In this document: positions 24,790-36,111 of the stretch, piece after piece
Position numbering within the stretch: the stretch's first letter is position 1
Layout of the letters: every line of letters begins with the position of its first letter
NCBI GenBank assembly: GCA_018398805.1
Contig: JAGFBZ010000258.1
Span: forward strand, 3,832,501-3,896,500
Reading direction: 5' to 3'
DNA: 64,000 nucleotides
Source of the DNA: Hirundichthys speculiger
Taxonomy: Eukaryota; Chordata; Actinopteri; Beloniformes; Exocoetidae
Program-made: the position numbers and the translations under genes
Notes under the pieces: generated by a model
Databases searched by the model: none
Told to the model about the DNA's origin: nothing
The model's input: only the letters and a program-made list of their open reading frames with translations

Positions 24790-25345
24790 CAGATGCAGTA
24801 TTGAAGCTGGAGTCCCTCAGCACACAGAAAGTGCTGTGCTCTGGTTTTAAAGTGACTGTGGGATGATCTCAAGTCCCACAGAAAGGAATATAGCCTTGAA
24901 GTCCCTAATTGATAACATACTTACCTGAAGGTCTCAAGATTACGTGACTATTGCAGAGGAGTCTGCTGTTTAAATATCTCCCCATAACTTTTACTTTCTA
25001 GAATTATGCATTTAAAAATGCTGTGTGCTGTAAAATAAAATGTGCTCTTCTACTTATAGACTGACCTTTCCTCATAAAAGGTTCAAATCTCCTCTAAAAC
25101 CCTATGAATTGTTTACACACAGTCTCAGCAGGTTAACGTGATACTGATGTGTGAGTTGGAGCCTGCAGGTGGTGTTATATTTTGAAATTTCATCGGTTTC
25201 TCTCTGCCATTTCTGTGTCTGGATTCCTGCCAACTCAATGTGCTATGTGTAAATAAATGGGGTCTACCAGCGGCCAAGCACCAAAACAGACTCAACACTT
25301 ATCTCTGGCGGAGTAGCGTGGACGGTCCAAGCAGCAGCCATCCCA
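24790..25345 (+). repeat. dispersed repeat family A, copy 1
   Basis: Key blocks are CTAGAATTATGCATTTAAAA, TCTCCTCTAAAACCCTATGA, CTCAGCAGGTTAACGTGATA, TTCCTGCCAACTCAATGTGC and GGTCTACCAGCGGCCAAGCA. The same series, in the same order, is at 37,651-38,500 (CTGGAATTATGCATGTAGAA, CTTCTAAAACCCTCTGGGTT, TCCACAGGTTAATGTAATG, CCTGCCAACTCGACGTGCTG, CTACCAGCGGCTAAGTGCC). A weaker copy is at 32,790-33,080. I recognise it as a fish interspersed repeat and cannot classify it. Confidence 0.65.
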
Positions 25346-25374
25346 TACTGGATTGAAGCTCATCCAGGAAGTAA

Positions 25375-25520
25375 GATGTTCTGCAGTTCCTCTACTGACC
25401 ACTAAGTGCTGGCGGCTAAATAGAGCAAATCCCCACTGACTCCCAAGTTAAAACGGTCAACTTTGCAGCAGAATTAAACATATTTACAGCCTGGTACAAA
25501 AAAAGAAAAAAAAAATTTTT
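25375..25520 (+). repeat. dispersed repeat family B, copy 3
   Basis: Contains GCAGTTCCTCTACTGACCAC, AATCCCCACTGACTCCCAAG, CAACTTTGCAGCAGAATTAA and TTTACAGCCTGGTACAAAAA. It follows family A copy 1 after only about 30 bp; A and B are also adjacent at 49.2 kb, which suggests one composite element. Confidence 0.6.
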
Positions 25521-25966
25521 TTTTTCAGGATAGATTCTACATCCATGTCAGTTTTTTGTACCACATTAGATACATTTCTATTAAGCGACAAAGCTGACCA
25601 GTCAGCTGACCAGAAGTTATTTGACATCATTTGATTGATAGCTAGTCATTGGTTCTGCCAATTTAGCCTTACATTGACTTGGAACTGTGAATAAAAACCA
25701 AACAGAACATGGTCATATTTTAAAGATAATATGTTTTCTTGTGAGCGTGTTGATTGTACCAACACGCGACCATGACTGCCTATGATTGGTCTGGAAGAGT
25801 CTGAGTACGTAGGACGAAGCTGAGTTCAGCCATTCTCACCGTTATTTCATGTCACCACCGAAGCTACATTAGAGACCGGAGGTCCCGCTACTTGGATGAT
25901 CCACTACAGGTTCCAGCACAGTTTCAACTGGAAGAGACCTGAAATGATTTCCTTGAGTAGTTTGAC

Positions 25967-26251
25967 TCAGCCATGTACCAGCCAGTGTACTGACCTGTTG
26001 GCTGAGAGCTCGCTCAGCTTCTTGGCTGAGGTGAAGCCCAGAATGCCTTCAGCTAAATTGGGCAGCAGCTCCATGTTGGGCTGGCTGCGCCGCATTCCCA
26101 ACGAGCCAAACTGCTCATGGTAAATCCTTTCAAGACCCTTCAAAACGATATTATGCAAGGACCTGGCTGATCCCTCTGCAGAGAAGCTCGTGGTGGGCCT
26201 TTGCTCACGGAGGCAAAAAAGAAATGAATATAAAGTAATCTGAATTTCCAA
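25967..26251 (-). CDS. unrecognised open frame, possible exon or retrocopy fragment
   Basis: A 94-codon minus-strand frame. Its last 70 or so residues look protein-like rather than random: SLHNIVLKGLERIYHEQF is followed by MRRSQPNMELLPNLAEGIL and FTSAKKLSELSANRS. They have mixed charge, amphipathic helices and a G+C-rich third-position pattern that differs from the AT-rich flanks. The first 15 residues (MEIQITLYSFLFCL) are pyrimidine-rich and could instead be a splice-acceptor tract. The frame ends in TGA after LVHG. I do not recognise a family. It could be one exon of a cellular gene, a processed fragment, part of an undescribed transposon, or chance. Confidence 0.3.
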   Translation of the reverse strand: MEIQITLYSFLFCLREQRPTTSFSAEGSARSLHNIVLKGLERIYHEQFGSLGMRRSQPNMELLPNLAEGILGFTSAKKLSELSANRSVHWLVHG

Positions 26252-26914
26252 CCTGGGTCACCAGAAATGGAACCAGCCAAGCTAAAAACAACTAACTGGT
26301 GTTTGTGTTCCAGCTGGCTTCTCCCTCCTCTTTGTAAGATGGCGCTGACCAGTTTGAGAAAAAACTGGCTTCAAATGCTCTCGCTTATAGGATGGCATTG
26401 CTGTATTGACCTGATCGGCAGCTACATTTCTGGCAAGATGCACATCAAGCTACAGCAATGGTTACAATGTAGGGATCCCCGCTATGGTGGACTGACATCA
26501 TCGGTTCATTGTTGAAGCATAAACCCTACTTCAGTCAGTAAAGAAACATAATCCTTTTTCAGTGACATAATATGTGAGCAACTAAATTAAAATCGAAGTC
26601 AAAGACAATAAACATTAAACAAGATCAAAAACAGTATTTCCTGCACTGACCTGAAACTGTTTCTGACAGGTCTGACAGGCTGCTATTGTCACTGTTGAGA
26701 TCTTGACTTGACTTCTTTGCTTCCGTAAAAGCAAACAAGAAGTGCTGAGGCACCACAAAAGAAGAAACCAGGAAGTTAAAATGAGTATAAACGCGGATCA
26801 CATGGGGCCTTTTACTCAGCTATGCCTCAGTGCCAAGCCATGTCTCTAGTCCAGCACCAGCTATAGTAGTGTGTGTATTTGTAGTGTTCTTGTTTTATGT
26901 TTTATTTTAATTTA

Positions 26915-26990
26915 TGAAGTACTTTGTGCTGCATTCTATATGTATGAAAAGTGCTATATAAATAAAGTTTTGATTGATTGATTGATTGAA
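26915..26990 (+). repeat. LINE-type 3' tail with GATT repeats
   Basis: GAAGTACTTTGTGCTGCATT, GAAAAGTGCTATATAAATAA and AGTTTTGATTGATTGATTGA form the common teleost retrotransposon tail with a short tandem 3' end. The body upstream is not recognisable, so this is a truncated copy. Confidence 0.65.
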
Positions 26991-26995
26991 TTACC

Positions 26996-29900
26996 AGTTC
27001 CAGGTAAACATCATAAAACATATGCGAACAGTGCATTATATCTAGCTTGTTCAACTAATTTAAAACCCAAGTTTAACTCAACTTAAAACTGTTATAAAGT
27101 AAATCAGGTTTTTTTTAACTGGTGTCTGTTTTTTTTTTCTTTCTTGTAACCAGGTTCCAGCAAAGATATTCTAATCTTCAGTATCAGCCACTTTGGTAGC
27201 TTTCCAATACCTCTCACTGAGAGAGCCCATAGGAAAAAGTCTCGGAAAAAGACGAAGCAGGTTTGGAGAAGGCATGTGCCAACAGGATATTCTGGATTTG
27301 GCAGCACCATCATTGATCAAAGCTCTGGAAGAGAGCCCAGCTACTTCAGATCAGGTTTTTGATCCCACTGCACAACATTTTCTGTTAGGCTCTGACAAAG
27401 GCCGCAGACAACTCACTGGGCTGGAGCAACCTTGTGCTACACTCTGAGATGCTGTCTGAAGGCCCAGGGGAAGAAAAGTATCTCAACAGGGTTCTGAGGG
27501 CAGACGAGGGATCGTAGGCGTGCAATAAGTGCAGCCAGAGAGGGAGGCAACTGGCTTTGAAAACAGAAAGTTGAGAAGTCACATCAAAGATCAAGATCAT
27601 CAAGTGGGCTTCCTGCCACCACTTGTGCCCGGGGGTTGATCTCAGGGGGCACCTTTTGTGTCTGGACACCATTGCCAATTTCAGACTCACTGGATAGAAC
27701 AAAAAAAAAAAAAAAAAAAAAACAAGATATGAAAACAAGAAAAAAAAAACAGAACAAAAAACAACAGATTCAACCAATAACTCAACAATTACTTCCTTTA
27801 CAAAAGCTTTACAATATTTTCTCCACTTTGTGAACATTCACAGTCAAAGTCTCCTCGTTTCTGCTGGGTTTTTCTTTGTTACTGTAAAACAGCTTCTTGG
27901 CTGTCAGCTTGGCGCTGCCGCTTGCAGCAGAAGTGAGTCTCAGATGGCTAATAATGCCTAAAAGGCTCAGTGGATACAACGTGGCACAACCAACAAGCAA
28001 GCATTTCAGCACATTTTCCTCAGTAAGTCCAACGAAATGTTTATGTCACACTTTATTTATTCCAATGCGATACAAAGCTAAAAACGAGAATCAAAAATGA
28101 AACTGGAGATGGAAGCCAACAGTCTATAAGCGCTTCTCAGCGGCTGCTGCTTGATTGGGGTGTATCTTTTTTTTTTTTCCTTTTGAGTGCACATCTATAG
28201 ACAGATGCTGTCATCTGCTGCCATCTATTCTCATTATCTCCCCGTCTCCCCGTGCTGAGCTGATTCTGTCCATCTTCTGCTACACCCTCCCTTGACACAG
28301 GTCCTGAGTGCACTCATTGATGCATTTCTCTCTTGCCTTGAGAGTGAGACCCAGCAGGGAGAGAAGGAGGGAGAGAAAAAGAAAGAAAGAAAGGCTTCTC
28401 ACTTCAGTTGCTTTCTGTCATTGATAAGAGCTTAGATGGGAACGGTGAAACTAAGTCCCAGCACATTTTAGTGGCAGGTTTTAGTTGAGACGGAAGACAG
28501 ATGGTGAGACGAAGACAAGACTGGGTCTCAGTTCAAGTAGCAGAAAAAAAGGATGGAGAATAAGAACTATAGGATAGAAAGACAGGAGGACTGGGGTGCT
28601 TGCATGCATTTCGATGACAGGGGCTGCTTCCCCGTCATTCCCTGTACTGTGACATTACCGAGACATGGCGCAGTGACACACTCAGTGTGGATGCTCCTGC
28701 TGCTGTCAACCAGACTTGGCTCTGGCTATCAGAGCTGACAAGGACATCCATCTCTTGTCCTGGAGAGACCACACAGGGACAGCAGGACCAGTGCCCATGC
28801 ACCCACTTAGACACATACAATGTCACATAGACATGAAAACACACAATATAGTCCATGAGGGGGAAGAGCTCCCACCTGTTGTCTCCAGACAAGCTCACAT
28901 CTTGCTGGAAACGCAGAGCTTTCATAGCTGTCAACCAGTTCCTGGAAGCGTCACCAACCTTAGCTGGCAGGAATGGCTGAGAAAAGCCAGCAAGAGTTAC
29001 TTTTCCAGCGTATATAAAACAGCTCCATATTCAAGTCAAAAATACTTTAGTAATCCTAAAAGGGAAAGGTGTTGCTGGGAGTCGACATGGAAGTCAGACA
29101 CAGTCAAGTGATGGAGTCATATAAAAGAAAACAAAAATACAACACAAAATCTGGAAAAGACATGATGTGGAAAATGAAAGAACATATTCCAAAAAAAAAA
29201 AACAAAAAAAAAAACAACAGATGTTACAGTGCAGATTAGTAGATGATGCATGTAATGTTCTGGATATTGGCACACACACATTTAAAGCATGACTGGAGAT
29301 GTAAACTAACAGGCTATAAGTGTTTGTCAGCGACATATTTAAAGGAAGGGGATGCCAACACGTGACTGTAATATTGGTTTGGGACAAAAACAGCATCCAT
29401 GAAAGGAGAAGAGTCTTTGAGGAGCAATGAAAAAGAAGAGCTGTTGAAAATGTACTTTTGTTTGGTCTCTGCTCGGTGATTCTCTCCTTTTCTCTTCTGT
29501 CATTACTTTCTTGAGCATCTTAGTTGCCTCTACTGGGATGTGTGCTGTAGCTCTGGGAACTATTAGTAGCCTGACCAGGCTGGGCACAGGAAGCTACTTT
29601 GTCAGGATTTTACCAATAATAATCAAATGAAATAGAGGCAACCTGAGTACTAGGGAATATGACGTGTGGGGGGGGCATCTGGGGCTTTGCAGACATGTGC
29701 CCCTCTCTGCTATGGCTTCCTCCAGTTATTCCAAACAAAGTAAACAGGATCACCACTTGTCTCGCAGTCAGTGTCACCCAGTGGATTCCATTTCTGCGGT
29801 AATCTAGTTTCCCCTATTGAAACTGATTTAACATGAAAATAAGTCCTTTGTTCTCTCTTAAGAGATCTGGAGCAAGTTCAGTGAGTAAACCACAAAGGTG

Positions 29901-32789
29901 CACTCCCATGCTGGATCTCTGTTGACTCATTGCTGATTGAACAGCTGCAAGAAAATGGCATTCATCCCTTTTCTCATTTATTGCTAGCGTCACCATGTAT
30001 GCACACTACAGCATCTGCCTCTGTTCCTTCCATCTTTTTCTTGTTCTTGCTCTTCTTGATCTTCTCCTGGTGCTTGGAAAACAACGGAAGTAAATCATTA
30101 CCACCAATGACGGAGGATTCTTAGTTTGCTAGGTCTGTGAATCCCACCAGGGTCGACACTCTATTGGAAGCACAACGGCTGAAAGGGTTTGAAGAGGAAG
30201 TCAGTCCTGTTACACCTCCCAGTCTCTTAGGTTTGGGCCCACACCCCCACTTATTGAAACCCACAAATTCATCCAGAGCTGATATAACCACACTGGCAAT
30301 GATTCAATGTGAAAAACCTTTGTCAAGCATCATAACATGGAGATATATTCACTGATGTAATATACTAAGCTAAAAAAAAAAAGAAGCCTTGTGTGAACCT
30401 TGTCTACAAACTTGGGCTTGGAGGCATCTGAGAATGACTATAATACAGGGGAAATGTGTATGCAGTCTGATAAATAGTATTCTAAATCTTTTTAGGAACA
30501 AATGGGCTCCAATCTTTGGATCAAAGACAAAAGCTACCATCCAGGCTGTTATCAGTATAAACTAGGTAATATACAATTCTGTGATGGCAGCTTTAATGCA
30601 GAAAAAGGACATTGAGATTGTAGATCAATAAATGCTGTCGTCAAGATGACATCTCTTCCAGGAATGACTGCGCTTTTCTTTTTCTTTAAACAAGACTGCC
30701 TGCGGTTCTGACCTGAGAATATGAGGACAAGAGGGTGGGGGTGGGGGGCTGATGACAGCGATAAAGAAATTGATTGGTCCATGTACTGTTGTGTTTGCAG
30801 GATGAATGAGATAAAACAGTGCTGAAAGTCGCTTGGTATCCTCAATCCCAGATCATCTTTTTTAGTGTTGGGGGAACTATTTTCTAAAACTTTGTGGTGT
30901 CCCTCAAATGAAAAACTGGATGCATTTTTTTTGAGTTTGAAAATGATGGAATTTGATAGTAGTTGTAAATATGCCATATCATATGTCATCTAATATTACT
31001 AGGTGATATTAAAAATTAGGAGAAAATATAACTGGGTTTTTTGATTAAATGTGTTTTAAGACTATTTGCTGAAGCTAATCTGCTGCTATCATGTGGTCAT
31101 AGTTGTGTATGTCCACACAAACGGAGAGCTCTTTGAGAGAAGTGGTTGCAGTAAATCAGATATACATTATATATTACATCAGCGATCAGATGACCTCTTT
31201 GATACAGGGCTTTAGCCTGGTTTGCCCTCTGTGTGATATCTTTATTGCATTTGTGCTCATGCACAGGGTGAAACAGCTCTTGATCTGCAGTGCAAGTGTG
31301 GTTTTGTGTGAGTTTTGTGGATCCGGCGTTCACTGTGACCTACGCTCAGCGTGATGAAGCTTGTTTATGCTCCATCAGCCGTGTAAAGTTTGTGACTGAA
31401 CTCTGGTCATGCCTTGTGAAAGCATTGTCACAGATGCACACGCACACACATGCCACACAGAATTTTTAAGGACATCATTACACCCACACACACACAGCTA
31501 ACTGAATTGTGACTGACAGGCAGAGAAAAGGCTCAGAGTGTTAGGGAGGAAGGCAGTGACAGAGTCAGGATCTAATGCTGTTGACTTGAAGACTTTTGTT
31601 CCACGCGAGACTGATTGACTGTCTGACTGAGGATGGAGATAATGAAATAATACGAGCAGATGACCAAGGCGGCGAACTGGAGCGGCGGGAGAAGCAAATG
31701 CAAGGAGACAGACTTATGTAAGTGTGCGTGTTATGTAAACTAAACGCGACATCACAACATCAAAAAAGGCTGCGCCTGCTTTGCAAATGAAAAACGTGTC
31801 GCCACAATACAGCTACCTAAGCATGCATCCATTCAACTGTGCAGCCAACATGCTATTTCTGACTGCGAGACCCAGTATTCTATATATTCAGATACATACA
31901 AAGGCAAGTATACTGGACTGTAGTTAATCACTGAGAAATCTAGGGGCTTTTGGGGAGACAGGCAGTGGAAGTATAAAACAGGAAAATATCCCGGAGGATT
32001 TTGATCAGGTGAAAGCAGGATTTGCAGTACAACACCACGTACTTGCAGTGGCACTAAATCTGAAAAAGAAGAAACAGAAGAAGGAACTGGATCATGAAAC
32101 ACAGCTCTATTTCATCTGAAAACTTCTGAGACTATCGTGCATGAGATCAGCAGACTGCCATATTGATCCCTTTGGATTAAAGGGTATATAATGCCATATA
32201 TAAGACCTTAAAACTTACCAAAAAAATAATATATGTATATATAAAAAGGGATACACAACAGTTCACCTGTCATCATTGCCTATTATATTTTATTGTATCT
32301 GGTGAGAAAATAAATCTCCATCCTTAATGTTATAGGGTTTACCAAATGTGACTAAATCGTAACTTTAATTTACCGTAAAATTCCGTTTCCTCATGCTCTT
32401 TCCCCTCGGCATGAGGTAAAAGGAACAGGTGTATGCTGCAGAAACAAAGAGCAGTTAATTATTGCTGTTTGGACAGCTGATTTGGCCCAGTTACCAGTCA
32501 GCAGCTGCAGGAGAAACAGCAGCTGTGGCACAGTTCACGAAAGCTATGAAAATAAATTAAAGTCCTTCAACTGCACATTTATTCTGAACACAAAGACATT
32601 ACACAAATGTTTTGAAATTCACTTTGACTTGGACTTGACATGAGCTTTGAATGAATTTAAAGCGTACTATAAAAATATTAGCTAACAACTAACTATTTTA
32701 GAGTAAAAAAAAACATCTTATAGCATTTCTGTTATGGTGGCATATGAAATGTGAAGTTAATAGCCTTTCCCCATTGGTCATTGCACAAG
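26996..32789. other. 5.8 kb without a supported gene
   Basis: Frames of up to 150 codons occur (27,385-27,837 minus; 30,552-30,989 minus; 28,716-29,111 plus), but they run through homopolymers or simple sequence and show no domain. A poly-A run lies at 27,700-27,722 and interrupted CA repeats at 31,436-31,500. A short open segment at 31,612-31,725 ending at a GTAAGTG is exon-like but unsupported. No transposon was recognised. Confidence 0.5.
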
Positions 32790-33080
32790 ATGGAACCTGC
32801 TTGTAGTATTTTATTTTGAAACTCAACTGGATTCTTTACGCCATTCTTGTGTCCGACTACCTGCCAGGCTTGATCTGCTGTGAGAAAACTGACATTGGTT
32901 CAGCTGCGGCTGAGCACCAAACTAGATTTGGGATGCATCTTCAGCGAAGCAGACCAGATGGATGCTTCTGGGGTGCTTCAAAACCACACCGTGCACTTCT
33001 GGTGGAACCATTGACTAGCATGGCTGCAATTCACAAATGCTGGCAGGATTGAATTGCAGTCGGACCGTAGCACCTCAGGG
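32790..33080 (+). repeat. dispersed repeat family A, copy 3 (diverged)
   Basis: GTAGTATTTTATTTTGAAAC, GGATTCTTTACGCCATTCTT, GTCCGACTACCTGCCAGGCT and TGAGCACCAAACTAGATTTG correspond in order to blocks of copy 1 (GTGTTATATTTTGAAATTTC, TGTCTGGATTCCTGCCAACT, CAAGCACCAAAACAGACTCA). Similarity is weak but co-linear. Confidence 0.4.
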
Positions 33081-33334
33081 GTAAGTTAATTGTAAATAGT
33101 GCTGGGCATGAGCATTTTCTACTGAAAAACAAGGCTATCTGAGCACTATGAAATAATCTGCAATGTTCAGGTTAAGAGTGAGTGCTGCCACTTTACATGT
33201 CATGTTGTGTTGTGTTCAGGTAGCCTCTATTTCTGAGGACAGGTAGGCATTACATTTTGTAATTTACTTTTAAAAAACAGCAAAGACCTTATGTTTTGAA
33301 ACTGATTTTTGTTCTAAGGGGAAAACAAGTAGCC

Positions 33335-33424
33335 TGGCCATAAATCCCAATTCCTTTCTTCTTCAGTGCAAAGAATTAGTCAGGCTCCTCTGGATTCAAT
33401 TTTGATTTCTACGGGGCAGTAAAA
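33335..33424 (+). repeat. dispersed repeat family D, copy 2
   Basis: AAAGAATTAGTCAGGCTCCT, CTGGATTCAATTTTGATTTC and ACGGGGCAGTA align with 16,436-16,520. A shared GCTGGCCAGGCT lies about 210 bp further on in both copies. Confidence 0.45.
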
Positions 33425-33705
33425 AGACGGACACAGGTGAGACTGCCTCTGAATGCCATTAGAGAGGCTTACAAGCAATCAGAGAAACAAAGCAGAGAAG
33501 GTAGTGTCAATAGACATCCAAAATGGTGTGGAACACCAAGGGATGACTGTTGTTTTTATTCAATGTGCTGTTTGCAGTTCTGGGGCATCTTGATTATTGA
33601 AGAAAGTTTTCACAAAAGTGAATATGTTTGGCTGGCCAGGCTCGAAAAAAAAAAGGGAAGAAAGAAGAAAGGACACTGCATACTGATGCAATATTAAGTT
33701 CCTCA

Positions 33706-34883
33706 TAGGGATGTAACGATATGGAAAATTTGATATCTCGATTATAGTGACCAAATTATCACGGTTTACGATATTATCGTGGATATTCTTCATTGCTGTA
33801 CAAATGTCTAAAAAAACACATACATTTAAATAATTTCACACAATCTTGTGATTTTCTTGCCCATACTAAAACATCAGAAGCCAAAATTTTATCAAAATGA
33901 AACTTTCACATTAAAAGGGCAAACAACTGGCACAGAAAGGTTTGATTTTAAATGAACAGAATAAATAACAGGAACAAAACTTATTTCTTTGGTGCAAATT
34001 TAAATAAACACTTTAACAACCATAGTAGGTCAAAATATGCAAACAATTATCAGGAACAAAAATTATAGAGCAAGTTCAAAAAAAAAAAAAACTTTGACTT
34101 TAAGATGAACCTTAAATACGTATAAATGTGCAAATAAAGGAACAGTTGTATAGGAGCCAAATATGTTGTTATGAATTGTAGTTCAGTCTGTGTGTCTGTG
34201 GGTGTTGCTGTGTTGTTACCTGAGGGTCAGGTATAAAGGTAGCTGCCTGTTATTGGTTAGGTGTTTGACCCGGAAGGGCAAAAGGTTTTTGACCGCTGTG
34301 GCGCTAACTGCTGGCGTTATGGTTGTCAGATCAGGTAATGGAATAAATTAATATTTTAACTGCATCGGGACATCAATCCGGTCCTTTTTCAACCAACAAG
34401 CAATGGTAACGTTTACGAAATGTGAGTTAGCGAAGCGCGTCGACCAGGTTACTCTTGGTCAAACATCTCAGTAGCTTGAAGCATTAGGCCTAGCTTCTTC
34501 AAGTTACTTGTATAAATCACAATAAAATGTAAAAAAGTGCTCTACAGATAGGATCATTGTCCTCCACCAGTTGTCCCTCTGCATTCTTAAGAAAAAAAAA
34601 AAAAAAATATGCCCAGACCTCAGATTTTGTCATTTTAGTGGGTTGATAAATGTCCTGCGTGCTATCACCAGTTTCCTCCATGCTCACGTAACAATGCCGA
34701 TGTTACAAGCTACATATTCACGCGAGACACAGTCACGAGTCGCTCACAGACTTGAATGAAGCTGATATTACACATCCCGGTAATCGACAGCGATAATGAG
34801 ATGAAGTCAAACTTAAACGGTAATCGGTATCGTGTAAAATTTAACCGCGCTTTACCGTAATACCGAAAACCGTTCCATCCCTA
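33706..34883. mobile_element. non-autonomous hAT-type element, 1,178 bp
   Basis: The left end is TAGGGATGTAACGATATGG. The right end, read on the other strand, is TAGGGATGGAACGGTTTTCG, giving a terminal inverted repeat of about 12 bp with one mismatch. Flanking 8-mers GTTCCTCA (33,698-33,705) and TTTTCTCA (34,884-34,891) agree at 6 of 8 positions, fitting the 8-bp target duplication of hAT elements. No transposase domain is seen inside. The middle third contains a CpG-richer block with TATAAAGG, AATAAATT and a 23-codon frame. Confidence 0.7.
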
Positions 34884-36060
34884 TTTTCTCATATTACAAT
34901 TTAATTTAAATCCAAACCTGCCACATATGAAAGCATGAAGAATGTATTGACAGAAGCTCCAGTGTATGAAAGCGTGTTCTAGCAGCTGTTCAGTGATAGT
35001 CAGCACCATTATCTACTCAGCAGAAGGTTTTGCCAACAGGAGTGCTGCAAAATTAAACGTGCAAATTAAAAAATTGCATAAACACACAGTCAGTGATGGG
35101 GTCAGCAGCAACCCCTCTGTGCAATGCAGATGAAACTCTTAAAGATTTTTCCTGTGTCTGTGCACGTGCGCATCAGCATGAAAGAGAACAAATGTGCTCT
35201 CTGCGCGCAGGTAGTAATTTATCTTAGCGAGACAAGCTGTGTCATGTCTTTTATGCAGCAGCGCTACGGATCCAGCTGAGACTGTGATACAGAGCAGATG
35301 TGTCGCGCTTTATCCTCTGCCATCCATCCGTCAGAAGTTACTGCCTGGAAGACTAAATGTGTACAAATATGTGTGCACACAGTCACATTATGGGACTTGA
35401 CTTCCATGTTGGGAGGTGTTGGTGGCGAAAGAGTGAGTGTCTGTGACTTTTTTAAATGACCGAGTGTCAGGGAGGGAACGTGTTGACAGATGTGGTGAGA
35501 TGTGAGCTGAAAAGATAAATGGAAAGAAGTGATGCTTTGATGATATACCCTGCAGAGAACAAGAAAGACAGCAATACAGGTAAAACAGCAGTGAAACTGG
35601 AGCGGAGGGTATAGAAATAGCTTGGGTTTCCTCCGCTACTTAATCTAGACAATGCATCATTAATCATCCTTGGACCAGGCTCCTATGGAAGTTTCATGCT
35701 CAGATAATGAGAAATAAAGTTAAGGAGAGTTTATTATTGGTGAGGGAGAGAAAAACAGACATTTGTTCATCTTGACGTTTGATCATGTGAGCCGGTGTTG
35801 GGTTGAGAAGTATAAATATACAAAACCTAATGTTCAAAAATGATGGAACAATACGAAAAATACAAATAAAAAATATTAGACTCTTACATTTTCTTTCACC
35901 TTCATTTGTTTCCAGACAGTATCAACCCATGACATTTCCTGCTTTTTTTTTTCTTCTTATCAGCTTTATTTTATTTGTTAATATGCCTCCATCTTGCAAC
36001 ACATTACTAAAAAGTTGGGACAGTACAGCTTTTACTACTTCTCATCCTCAAGGCAAAGCA
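34884..36060. other. non-coding stretch, no supported gene
   Basis: No transposon recognised. 35,170-35,330 is repeat-free, with CpGs and balanced composition. Frames are short and lack domains. Confidence 0.5.
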
Positions 36061-36111
36061 ACTTCTCGCAGTGTTTTCCTTTAGGGGTCACCATAGCGGA
36101 TTACACATATT

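Noticed and set aside
27385..27837. 150-codon minus-strand frame
   Set aside because: Begins in homopolymer A/T runs giving Phe/Leu stretches; the rest has no recognised domain and could be chance.
34165..34410. Nested solo LTR within the hAT element
   Set aside because: TATA-like and AATAAA signals are present, but clean TG...CA ends and a target duplication could not be found; kept only as a finding.
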